A stretch of DNA of 64,000 nucleotides from JANMCE01 sp963791625. GTDB taxonomy: Bacteria > Actinomycetota > Acidimicrobiia > Acidimicrobiales > Ilumatobacteraceae. The notes beneath the pieces were generated by a model. It did not search any database. It saw nothing but the letters and a program-made list of their open reading frames with translations, and was not told where the DNA came from. Location of the stretch: the NCBI GenBank assembly GCA_963791625.1, contig CAWBTA010000006.1, forward strand, positions 62,001 to 126,000, read 5' to 3'. The translations under genes were made by a program, and so were the position numbers. Shown here one piece after another: positions 25,868 to 34,002 of the stretch; position 1 is the stretch's first letter; every line of letters starts with the position of its first letter.

Positions 25868-28177
25868 TCAGGTGAAGTAGCCGGCGAGGTCGACGATGAC
25901 GTGGCCTCTCGGCTCGACATACACCTGCAGCGCGTGGCTGGCGTCGAGGCGCACGATGGCGTGATTCGGCCTCGTCTGACCCACGCCATCGATATTCAAT
26001 GACGACGTGGTCGGGCGATCTTGGCCGCCTGGCCACATCGTCGCGTAACCAGGCTTTCGCGCATCAGTGATCGTCAGTGTTGTTACTGCCGCGGAAGCAG
26101 TTGCAGGCGCAACTATCGTGGCGACGCAGCCGGTGCCTGGTCGGCCGGGAGCATCCCGACTGTCCAGCAACCGTAGTGGCACTGTGGCAACGAAAAGACC
26201 ACTCCCCGACAGAGGGGCATCTGCCGTGGTGAAATAGCCGGCGATGTCAACGATGAGGTGCATCGGCGCGTCGTTGTAGAACCGAACAGTACCGTCGGCC
26301 GACACCGGCACGATCACCTGATTGGCGCGGGTGGAGCCGCGGTCAACGTTGAGGTTCGACGCGTTGGGCCGCACGCCATCGGCCCATGCCGTGACGAAAC
26401 CGGCCGATGTCGCCGCCGTGCTTGTGAGATTGAGGACGACCGCGCTCACGCTTCCCGTCGGGAGGCCACCGCGCCCACCGATGTTGAGCGTTGTCGTGTG
26501 CCTTGCCGGCAGTGTCGGACCGGCGTCGCGAGTGTCGAGTAAGCGGGTGGGATCGAGCGCTTGGAGTCGCCCTGCCTGTGACGAGGTTGCCGGAAGATAG
26601 ATACCGGCGACGTCGACGATGATGTGCGAGCTGACCGACGTGTAGAGCTGAATCGCTCCGGTGCTGTCGACCGCTGTCGTCACCAGATCGGCGGTGGTGG
26701 AGCCAACGTGATCGCTATTCAGGTTCGACGCTTGCGGGCGAGCCGCCCCGCCCGGCCAGACGGTCATGAAGCCAACGCCACGGGCGTCAACCATGGTGAC
26801 GTTGAGTACCGCAGCGGTGAAACTGCCAGGGGTCAGGCCAAGCGCCGCCGCCATATCGAATCTGCGAACGGAATCGGCAGCGATAGCGCTTGCGGTATCG
26901 CGAGTGTCCAGCACCCGCCTCGGCTCAATTGGTTGATAGCGGGAGGTGTCACCGGGTTGCAACTGACCCGAGCGACCGACCTGATCGCCGTGACAGATAG
27001 CGTTCGACTGCGTAGGGGCGCCGATGGCGACATCGGCGAAGCTCGGCCGATACAACCTCGGCTGCAGTGCGACTCGGGCGAAGTCGTACTGGTTGTTCGA
27101 CCACCCAACGATGATCCTGCCGTCAACGATCTTCGGAATTGCAGTGCCGTCGTAGGTCACCGCGTCGGCCGGGTTCGTGAGGGTTGGAACCTTCAGTCGC
27201 TGAGTGATCACCCAGGGTCCCTGCGCTTGAGGCGCTTCCAGGATCAGGAATTCGTCGCCGAAGAAGTCGTCTTCCTTCGCCGTTGCCAACCAACGATCGT
27301 CCTGATGCATCACCGTCATCCGGTGATCCCAGGTGCCTTCCGTCGAGATGCTCACCGCCTGACCCGCGTCACCCACCCACGCATTGCCGTTCCAATAGCT
27401 CGGCGCGTTGAAGACCTGATGCAGCGGAACACGAGCGACGTAATTCTCCCTGGTGCCTTTGGCGAACTGGAGGTTGTCGTCGTGACCGAACAGGTAGGTG
27501 TAACTCTCGTCGTTGGCGACGGAAAAACCGAAGCCCGGGTGCACACCCACGTTCGGCGCCGATCGCACATCGATGAGTTGGAGGGTGCGCCAGTCGTAGG
27601 TGGCGATAGCGATCGAAGCTGGTTGGAATGCGATCTCCCAACTCTCCGCGCCGGTTTGTTGCATGGCCGTGACGAACACGTGGAGGTAGTTGCCCTCCAC
27701 ATCTCCACCATGGAACCACCACCAGGTCTTCGCTGTTTCTCCCGAGGCCAAGAAGCTGGCCGGTTTCGGTGCCGAGGTGGGTGCCGCGGGCGTGGTCGTG
27801 GTGACACCAGGCGCAGGCGGCGGGGGATCGAGACCGGCGATGACTTCGAAGCACTGTTGCGACTGTCTCACTGCCACGTTGTGCACGAACGTCGAGTCAG
27901 CCGTGATACCGGCGGCCGGGTTCTTGGCGTTGATGAACGAATCGTTCAGGATCCACAGCACGGTGCCATCGGGGAGCGGATAGCTGTGCGGCGCGTCACC
28001 CGCCTGCCAATTCCCGAGCGCACGTCCAAATGCCTCGTTGTACGCCGCCGCCAGTGACGGACTTGCGCCCACGCATCTCGCCGCGCCACCCGTTTCATTT
28101 GCAACTACCGGTCTGCTAGTGGTGACTAGCGTCAGGGCCGACAGCAGACCGGCAAGGACCATCTCGCGACGCCTCAT
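25868..28177 (-). CDS. Large secreted protein with beta-propeller-like N-terminus and three C-terminal repeat domains
   Basis: 769 residues. Signal peptide MRRREMVLAGLLSALTLVTT with a cleavage region near VVAN. Residues about 35-420 form a DUF4185/DUF5005-like, probably propeller-type domain (SYPLPDGTVLWILNDSFINA, FHGGDVEGNYLHVFVTAMQQ, YLFGHDDN). From about 425 three ~115-residue repeats follow, each starting near the motif RLLDTRD (RRVLDTRDTAS, TRLLDTRDAGP, LRLLDSRDAPG). They contain AVVLNLT/AVLNVTM, a WPGG/WADG turn, a SNLN motif and IVDVAGYFT at the end. These repeats are common at the C-termini of actinobacterial exoproteins and probably bind the cell surface or glycans. Enzymatic function unproven. 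Confidence 0.75.
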   Translation of the reverse strand: MRRREMVLAGLLSALTLVTTSRPVVANETGGAARCVGASPSLAAAYNEAFGRALGNWQAGDAPHSYPLPDGTVLWILNDSFINAKNPAAGITADSTFVHNVAVRQSQQCFEVIAGLDPPPPAPGVTTTTPAAPTSAPKPASFLASGETAKTWWWFHGGDVEGNYLHVFVTAMQQTGAESWEIAFQPASIAIATYDWRTLQLIDVRSAPNVGVHPGFGFSVANDESYTYLFGHDDNLQFAKGTRENYVARVPLHQVFNAPSYWNGNAWVGDAGQAVSISTEGTWDHRMTVMHQDDRWLATAKEDDFFGDEFLILEAPQAQGPWVITQRLKVPTLTNPADAVTYDGTAIPKIVDGRIIVGWSNNQYDFARVALQPRLYRPSFADVAIGAPTQSNAICHGDQVGRSGQLQPGDTSRYQPIEPRRVLDTRDTASAIAADSVRRFDMAAALGLTPGSFTAAVLNVTMVDARGVGFMTVWPGGAARPQASNLNSDHVGSTTADLVTTAVDSTGAIQLYTSVSSHIIVDVAGIYLPATSSQAGRLQALDPTRLLDTRDAGPTLPARHTTTLNIGGRGGLPTGSVSAVVLNLTSTAATSAGFVTAWADGVRPNASNLNVDRGSTRANQVIVPVSADGTVRFYNDAPMHLIVDIAGYFTTADAPLSGSGLFVATVPLRLLDSRDAPGRPGTGCVATIVAPATASAAVTTLTITDARKPGYATMWPGGQDRPTTSSLNIDGVGQTRPNHAIVRLDASHALQVYVEPRGHVIVDLAGYFT

Positions 28178-28223
28178 ACGGATCAGAGGCTACGCGGTCT
28201 GGCCTGGTTCCCGATTCGCGGTC

Positions 28224-29867
28224 TCATCGTGGTGCCCGGCGGAGCCAGGACTCGCCGTAGCGGACGCGGCGCTGCAGTTGCTCGATGGTGGCCTGGCTGA
28301 TCTTTTCGATGCCGGCCAGCCGGTTCATTTCGGCGTTGACCTTGGCGTGGCTCCACCCGGTCCGATCCACCAGCGCCCGCGCCAGATCGGCGTTCGCTTC
28401 CCGAAGCCGCTCCCGTTCCTCCCGTCGGCTCATGCCCGTGCCGACGACTGATCCGCCGCCGGGCAGCGGTACCGGGTCGAGGTCAATCAGAAAGTCGGGG
28501 TCATCAAGAAAGGCGGTATCCGGGTCCCGCGGATCGGGCTCATCGTCAAAGTCGGGACTATGCACGACCACCTCGGTTGCGACGGCCGAGATGACCGAGA
28601 AGAGCGACATCTGCTCCGCGTCGGGTGGAGCGGTGTCGAACTCGCTGGCCTCCTGCTCGAGCGCGAACTCGGTCAGCCCGTCGACATCTTCGTCCTTTCT
28701 GCGAAGTGAGTGTCGACGTTGATCGGCAATCTGAAACGCGTGTGTGCGCAGCCGCGGATCGTCGGGAATGTAGAAGTACGCCTTCTGACTCTTGCGGCCG
28801 GGGGTCCAGCGCACGAGGCGCCCGACCGCTTGACGGAAGAACAGTTCGGTGGATGTCGTCGTCGCAAAGACACCGACCCTCAGGCGGGGGATGTCGACCC
28901 CCTCCGACACCATGCGCACGGCAACCAACCACGGTGCAATGCCGTCGGCGAAGCGACTGATCCGGTGCGACGCGGTGGGGTCATCCGACGTCACCACCTC
29001 GGCTACCGTGCCGATGCGGTCGCGCAACAACTTGGCAATAGTGCGGGCGTGATCCTGGTCGGTGGCAATCACCAATCCACCCGCCTCGGGGTGATCGAGC
29101 CGGATCTTGCTGAGTCGCTTGTGCGCCTCGCCCAGCACCACCGGCAGCCATTCGCCCTCGCTGCTCAGCGCCGTGCGCAACCGCTCCGAGCTCCGTTGAC
29201 GGTCGAGCGCGTCCTGAAAACTGGCGGCGTTCACCGTTCCGTCGGGAGCCGTCCACTCCATCATCCCGTCGATGCGCGGGAAGTACACCGGACGCACGAC
29301 CGCGCCGTCACTCAATGCTTCGCCGTAGCCGTACTCGTAGTCGGGCCGGGCTTCATCGAGGACATAGTTGACGAACGGAATTGCGGCGGTGTCGCTGCGG
29401 AATGGCGTGCCGGAGATGGACAGGCGCCGCGCCGCCGTTTCGAACGCAGTCTGGATGGACGTGCCCCATGCCTTGTCGTCGCCGGCATGGTGCACCTCAT
29501 CGAAGATCACAAAACCGTCCGCGGCCAGACCGCGCAGTACCTCGGCGCTGGAGGCCACCTGCTGGTAGGTGGTCACGATGCCGTGCACGTCGGCCGGCAG
29601 TCGAGCCATGGCCGGTGACCACTCCGAATCCAAGTGCAGTCCGAACCTTTCGGCCGCCAGCGCCCACTGCGTCTTCAAATCCGCGGTCGGCGCCACCACA
29701 ATGACCCGGCACCGCCGCTCGGTGATCACCCACCGTGCCGCTGACAGAGCGAAGGTTGTTTTTCCAGCTCCTGGCGTTGCTACCGCCAAGAAGTCCGGTA
29801 ATTCCGACGCCCGAAATTTCTCCAGCGCGGCCCGCTGCCAGGGTCGAAGACGGATCGCACGACTCAT
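28224..29867 (-). CDS. DEAD/DEAH-box superfamily II helicase
   Basis: 547 residues. Q-motif-like start (RLRPWQRAALEKF), motif I ATPGAGKTT, motif Ia VVAPTADLKTQW, motif II DEVHH, motif III SGTPFRSD, motif V-like region AVRMVSEGVDIPRLRVG and motif VI RQAVGRLVRW. The C-terminal 130 residues are acidic and then helical, with no recognisable nuclease. Similar to the stand-alone type III restriction/UvrB-like helicases found widely in actinobacteria. No methylase or nuclease neighbour, so a restriction role is not supported. Confidence 0.85.
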   Translation of the reverse strand: MSRAIRLRPWQRAALEKFRASELPDFLAVATPGAGKTTFALSAARWVITERRCRVIVVAPTADLKTQWALAAERFGLHLDSEWSPAMARLPADVHGIVTTYQQVASSAEVLRGLAADGFVIFDEVHHAGDDKAWGTSIQTAFETAARRLSISGTPFRSDTAAIPFVNYVLDEARPDYEYGYGEALSDGAVVRPVYFPRIDGMMEWTAPDGTVNAASFQDALDRQRSSERLRTALSSEGEWLPVVLGEAHKRLSKIRLDHPEAGGLVIATDQDHARTIAKLLRDRIGTVAEVVTSDDPTASHRISRFADGIAPWLVAVRMVSEGVDIPRLRVGVFATTTSTELFFRQAVGRLVRWTPGRKSQKAYFYIPDDPRLRTHAFQIADQRRHSLRRKDEDVDGLTEFALEQEASEFDTAPPDAEQMSLFSVISAVATEVVVHSPDFDDEPDPRDPDTAFLDDPDFLIDLDPVPLPGGGSVVGTGMSRREERERLREANADLARALVDRTGWSHAKVNAEMNRLAGIEKISQATIEQLQRRVRYGESWLRRAPR

Positions 29868-29934
29868 AACGCGACCATTGAGTCAACCACAGTTCGTCCG
29901 CCCGCGCCGACTGTTCGGCACCGAAAGACCCCCT

Positions 29935-30037
29935 ACCCTCCAACTTCGTAAGGTTCGCCCTCCAACTCGGCCTGTTTCGCTCGCAGCCGGCGCTCTAGGT
30001 GTCGGGTTGGAGGGTGAAACGGTCGATGTTGGAGGGC
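29935..30037 (+). repeat. Palindromic repeat copy 1
   Basis: Two direct CCCTCCAAC units (29936-29944, and again about 21 bases on, followed by TCGGCCTGTTTCG) are mirrored by two GTTGGAGGG units near the right end (GGTTGGAGGGTGAAACGG and TCGATGTTGGAGGG). The whole unit of about 100 bases can fold into one large hairpin. Copies 2 and 3 share the unit order, the spacing and the right-arm sequence. Confidence 0.8.
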
Positions 30038-30112
30038 CTTGACGCTGCCGAAGGGCATATCGCACAATGGGGTCCTTCCCCTTACGACGACTACATTCCG
30101 TAAGGCGGCTGT

Positions 30113-30280
30113 ATGCGCTCTCACGAGCATCAGTTCGAGCGCGATCACGACCGTGGGTCGACGTACGACGCACTCGGCTTCCACTGGATCAGCGTCACGC
30201 CGAATCAGATCGAACATCAGCCAACCAAGGTTCGCAAAGCCTTGGATGGGGCCAGTCGCAGGGCTCACCCTCCAACGTGA
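30113..30280 (+). CDS. Possible 55-residue ORF between two palindromic repeats
   Basis: ATG at 30113, reading MRSHEHQFERDHDRGSTYDA then LGFHWISVTPNQIEHQPTKV. The composition is protein-like, but no family is recognised and no ribosome-binding site is clear. Its last codons (AHPPT and stop) are supplied by repeat copy 2. The opposite strand (29933-30268) is also open. It could be a remnant of a larger gene split by repeat insertion. The rest of the 530-base gap between helicase and MFS genes is repeats. Confidence 0.25.
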   Translation: MRSHEHQFERDHDRGSTYDALGFHWISVTPNQIEHQPTKVRKALDGASRRAHPPT

Positions 30281-30369
30281 TGATGTTCACCCTCCAACTC
30301 GGCCTGTTTCGTTCGCAACGGACAGTCATTGGGCCGGGTTGGAGGGCGAATCGGTCGAGGTTGGAGGGT
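30266..30369 (+). repeat. Palindromic repeat copy 2
   Basis: Same layout and orientation as the copy at 29935. CACCCTCCAACGTGATG, then TTCACCCTCCAACTCGGCC and TGTTTCGTTCGCA, then the right arm GGGTTGGAGGGCGAATCGG and TCGAGGTTGGAGGG. The two copies share the block CCCTCCAACTCGGCCTGTTT exactly. Confidence 0.8.
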
Positions 30370-30396
30370 ACGAGGTCGTGGCAGTCTCGGCGGCTC

Positions 30397-31668
30397 TTAG
30401 AATTCGGGGAGGAGTTGCCAGTTGGCGGGACGGTCGCCGACTCTGCGAGGGATGTCGATGATGCTGCGCCAGTGCGGGTAGCGGATGACGGCGAAGATGG
30501 TGGCCAGGATGCCGAATACGGCGGCAGCAGTCATCGACCATCGCAGCCCGATCACATCGCTCAGTCGTCCAAAGCACAAGATGGCTACTCCGTAACTGGT
30601 GCCGGTGATGGCTTGGAACATCGACATCACTCGACCACGCTGATCCGACGGAGCATCACGTTGGATGAGCGCCATCATGCTGGCGAACACGAGCGTGGCG
30701 CCGAACCCGAGGAAGGGAAGGACAAGCACGGCCGTCAAGGCCGTTGGTGAATGGGCGTAGATGAGGTACGACACCGACATGAGTGAGATGGCGCCGAGGA
30801 TGGTGGCGTAGCGGTCGTACCGTCTGATCAGGAGACTGAGGCCTAGCGCTCCGCTCAGCGCGCCGACGCCCTGCGCGGAACTGAGGGTGCCAGCCAGACC
30901 GGTACCGCCGTGCAGTACACGCCGGGCGAAGATCGGCATCAAGGCAATGAACGGGGCGATGATGAAGTTGAACGTCACCATGGCCTGAATCGCGACCCAG
31001 CAACCAGGGGTCGCCCTGGTCGCCCGAAGTCCGACGAGCATCTGCGTTTTCACCGTCTCGCCGCCGTACCGGGCCGTTGGTGGGAACGCTCGACGCAGTG
31101 CCATCACGGCGATGGACATGCCGGCAAAGGTGAGCGCGTTGGCGATGATGGCGCCGGGTGCGCCGATCGAACGTTCGAGAAGCGTCCCCAGAATCGGGCC
31201 AAGAATGCGGCCGCTGTTCCATGAAGCGATGCTCAAACCGACCATTGCCTGCAGTTCTTCAGCCGGAACCAGGTCCGGCATCATGGCCTGGAATGCCGGG
31301 GCGCCGAACGCCCCGAAACTGCTCTGGAAGAAGATCACAGACGTGAGCGCGTAGGCGTTGGTGACGTGGCCGGCCAGCAGGACGGCGAGGATGGTGGTGG
31401 CCAACGCCTGGCCAGCGAGAGCGAAGCCGAACAACCGACGGCGGTCGAATCGGTCGGCCAGCAAGCCGCCGATGGGGGAGAACACACCCTGCGGTGTGAA
31501 GGTGGCCATCGCCACCAGCCCGGTCAATAACGCGCTGCCGGTGGTGCGGGCAATGAGGCTGCCGACAATCACCAACTGCACCCAGGTGCCGACGTCGGAG
31601 ACGACTCCTGCGCCCCACACCATGGCGACCTCGGGGCGGCGTAAAGGCGCGAGAGGTCCAGAGGTCAC
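30397..31668 (-). CDS. MFS transporter (MFS_3 / EntS-like exporter family)
   Basis: 423 residues with 12 predicted hydrophobic segments. Start GTG at 31668 (MTSGPLAPLRRPEVAMVWGA). The MFS loop motif is recognisable as GGLLADRFDRRRL after helix 2, and the central half-repeat RRYDRYATILGAI and QRDAPSDQRGRVMSMFQA (loop 10-11) fits the enterobactin-exporter-like MFS_3 subfamily. Substrate unknown. It ends next to repeat copy 2 and stands apart from neighbouring operons. Confidence 0.85.
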   Translation of the reverse strand: MTSGPLAPLRRPEVAMVWGAGVVSDVGTWVQLVIVGSLIARTTGSALLTGLVAMATFTPQGVFSPIGGLLADRFDRRRLFGFALAGQALATTILAVLLAGHVTNAYALTSVIFFQSSFGAFGAPAFQAMMPDLVPAEELQAMVGLSIASWNSGRILGPILGTLLERSIGAPGAIIANALTFAGMSIAVMALRRAFPPTARYGGETVKTQMLVGLRATRATPGCWVAIQAMVTFNFIIAPFIALMPIFARRVLHGGTGLAGTLSSAQGVGALSGALGLSLLIRRYDRYATILGAISLMSVSYLIYAHSPTALTAVLVLPFLGFGATLVFASMMALIQRDAPSDQRGRVMSMFQAITGTSYGVAILCFGRLSDVIGLRWSMTAAAVFGILATIFAVIRYPHWRSIIDIPRRVGDRPANWQLLPEF

Positions 31669-31758
31669 GGCGGAAGACTATGACCAGCCGCACTCTCGGT
31701 GCACCATCCCGTCCGTTTTTCACGGGGCGTTCCGGTAGCGAGGTATTAACGTGCAGGC

Positions 31759-33456
31759 ATGCCTGACAGCCCGGTCTCCATCAAGCCCCGCTCCCACGAT
31801 GTCACCACAGGTGTGAAGAAGGCGGCGGCCCGCGCCATGCTGCGCGCCGTCGGTATGGGTGATGACGACTGGGCTCGATCTCAGATTGGCGTTGCGTCGA
31901 GCTGGAACGAAATCACGCCGTGCAACCTGTCGCTCCAGCGCCTGGCCAAGGCGGCGAAGGAAGGCGTGCACGCAGCCGGTGGATTTCCGCTGGAGTTCGG
32001 CACCATCAGCGTGTCCGATGGCATCTCGATGGGCCATGAAGGCATGCGTGGTTCGTTGGTAAGTCGTGAGGTGATCTGTGATTCGGTGGAGACCGTCATG
32101 TTTGCCGAACGCCTCGACGGTCTCGTCGCCTTGGCCGGCTGTGACAAGAGCCAGCCTGGCATGTTGATGGCGATTGCCCGGCTCAACCTGCCGGCGGTTT
32201 TTGTCTACGCAGGATCTACGTTGCCCGGCAACTACAACGGCAAGGTGCTCGACATCACCAGCGTGTTCGAAGCCATTGGCGCGGTTGGTGCGGGCACCAT
32301 GTCCGAAGATGAACTCGGCCATATCGAGCGCAATGCGTGCCCGGGCGAGGGAGCGTGTGGTGGCATGTTCACGGCCAACACAATGTCGTCCATCGGTGAA
32401 GCCATCGGGATGTCTTTGCCCGGTTCCGCCAGCCCACCCAGCGTCGACCGTCGCCGTGACGACGATGCCAAACGGGCGGGCGAAGCAGTGGTCAACCTGC
32501 TCAAGCTCGGCATCACTCCTCGGGACATCATGACGAAGAAGGCGTTCGAAAATGCCATCGCGGTCACCAATGCGCTCGGCGGCTCCACCAACGCCGTGCT
32601 CCATCTGCTGGCCATTGCCAATGAGGCCGGCGTTGCGCTCGATCTCGATGACTTCAACCGCATCGCCGACAAGGTGCCCCACATCGCCGACATGAAGCCC
32701 GGCGGGAAGTTCCACATGACCGACCTCGATCGCATCGGCGGCGTTCCCGTTGTCATGAAGATCCTGCTTGATGCCGGATTGCTCCACGGTGACTGCATGA
32801 CCGTCACCGGCAAGACCATGGCCGAGAACCTGGCCGACATCAACCCGCCGGCCGCGGACGGCGTGGTCGTGTATCCCATCGATCAGCCCATCCACGAAGA
32901 AGGTGGCCTCAACATTCTCACGGGGTCGCTCGCGCCAAAGGGGAGCGTGGTGAAGGTGGCCGGTCTTGAAAAGGATCAGCTCTACTTCGACGGCGTGGCC
33001 CGCGTGTTCAATGGTGAAGACGGCGCCATGGACGCCATCATGGCCGGCTCCATTCAGCCCGGCACCATCGTTGTCATCCGCTACGAGGGCCCCAAGGGCG
33101 GCCCCGGTATGCGTGAGATGTTGGCCATCACTGGCGCCATGAAGGGCGCCGGTCGCGGCCATGATTGCGCGCTCATTACCGACGGTCGGTTCAGCGGCGG
33201 TACGTGGGGTTTCTGCATTGGCCACGTTGCTCCCGAAGCCGTTGACGGTGGCCCCATCGCGTTCGTCAACGACGGTGATCGTATTGTGATCGATGTCCAC
33301 AACAAGTCGTTGAACCTCATGGTCGACGATGCGGAACTGGCGAGCCGCAAGCAAGGCTGGACGCCGCAAGCGCCTCGGTACACCACCGGTGTCCTGGGCA
33401 AGTACGCAAAGCTGGTGCAGGGCGCCGAAACTGGCGCCATCACCAACACGTTGTAG
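31759..33456 (+). CDS. ilvD: Dihydroxy-acid dehydratase
   Basis: Iron-sulfur enzyme of valine/isoleucine synthesis that dehydrates 2,3-dihydroxy acids to 2-oxo acids. 565 residues, full length. Signatures: GVASSWNEITPCN, GCDKSQPGMLMA, the cluster-ligand segment NACPGEGACGGMFTANTM and the C-terminal GRFSGGTWGFCIGHVAPEA. Metal-binding acidic residues lie in SVSDGISMGHEGMR. ATG at 31759. It is 9 kb away from ilvBNC and on the same strand, a separate unit of the same pathway. Confidence 0.96.
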   Translation: MPDSPVSIKPRSHDVTTGVKKAAARAMLRAVGMGDDDWARSQIGVASSWNEITPCNLSLQRLAKAAKEGVHAAGGFPLEFGTISVSDGISMGHEGMRGSLVSREVICDSVETVMFAERLDGLVALAGCDKSQPGMLMAIARLNLPAVFVYAGSTLPGNYNGKVLDITSVFEAIGAVGAGTMSEDELGHIERNACPGEGACGGMFTANTMSSIGEAIGMSLPGSASPPSVDRRRDDDAKRAGEAVVNLLKLGITPRDIMTKKAFENAIAVTNALGGSTNAVLHLLAIANEAGVALDLDDFNRIADKVPHIADMKPGGKFHMTDLDRIGGVPVVMKILLDAGLLHGDCMTVTGKTMAENLADINPPAADGVVVYPIDQPIHEEGGLNILTGSLAPKGSVVKVAGLEKDQLYFDGVARVFNGEDGAMDAIMAGSIQPGTIVVIRYEGPKGGPGMREMLAITGAMKGAGRGHDCALITDGRFSGGTWGFCIGHVAPEAVDGGPIAFVNDGDRIVIDVHNKSLNLMVDDAELASRKQGWTPQAPRYTTGVLGKYAKLVQGAETGAITNTL

Positions 33457-33526
33457 CGGGGCGCCCACGAGACAGTGGGGGATTTTCCGGATATCGCATG
33501 CGGCGAGCGAGGCGCATACTGAGGGC

Positions 33527-33869
33527 ATGTACCAACTCGTCATCCTCCTCGCCTCCGCTCGCACTCCTCTTCACGCCTTTTCGTCGCTGTCTGCTGATTG
33601 GCCCGATGGTGCTCGCCGCCGTCATCGGGGGATGGATGGCGAACGAGGCGCTTTGGAAGGCGACCGGTGGCCGCTACGGCGAGTGCACCGACATCTGCTT
33701 CGAGCCGCACATTCCGGGGACCGCCTCGGCGGCATTCGCTCCGCTCTGGACGCTGACGGTCGTCGTGATAACGGCGACTGTCATCTACCTGTCCTTCTTA
33801 GTCATCCGCGGTTCGATCAGGGCGAATGCTCGGCGACTGGCGCTGGGTGCGAACGCCATCGCAAGCTGA
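33527..33869 (+). pseudogene. Small two-helix membrane protein, frameshifted
   Basis: The ATG at 33527 after TGAGGGC starts MYQLVILLAS. A frame change near 33553 joins it to LALLFTPFRRCLLIGPMVLA and AVIGGWMANEALW, then a loop with two Cys (YGECTDICFEPHIPG) and a second helix (PLWTLTVVVITATVIYLSFL). Rejoined length about 113 residues. The family is not recognised. An alternative start within the second frame is the ATG at 33606. Confidence 0.5.
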
Positions 33870-33886
33870 GGCGTTCTGATGGTTTG

Positions 33887-33924
33887 GTAACACGCTGTTC
33901 ACACGGCGGCCCTCTTCGGGAAAC
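33887..33924 (+). promoter_or_regulatory. Possible GlnR-type operator upstream of amt
   Basis: GTAAC at 33887-33891 and GAAAC at 33920-33924 lie 33 bases apart. That is the spacing of the outer half-sites (a1 and b2) of an actinobacterial GlnR box built on an 11-base period. The two inner half-sites (TTCAC, GCCCT) match poorly. The position ahead of ammonium transport genes fits nitrogen control, but the match is partial. Confidence 0.3.
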
Positions 33925-34002
33925 AGGGTGTTTCTAAGTTGTGCGTCGAGCCCAACGGCGCGCTCGCTGAATATTCCCGTGGCGAAAGAGAGAGTGGGCC
34001 CT

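Noticed and set aside
26624..28057. 477-codon plus-strand ORF
   Set aside because: Antisense of the secreted 769-residue protein, which has a signal peptide and regular repeats; the ORF is Arg/His-rich and featureless.
28224..29867. Restriction or defence island around the SF2 helicase
   Set aside because: No methylase, nuclease or other defence gene adjoins it. Neighbours are a secreted protein and an MFS exporter.
29935..30369. CRISPR array
   Set aside because: Only two units, which are long and internally palindromic with no regular spacers, and no cas genes nearby.
31720..33564. 614-codon minus-strand ORF
   Set aside because: Exact antisense of ilvD. The protein is rich in His/Gly/Asp typical of shadow frames and has no recognisable motif.
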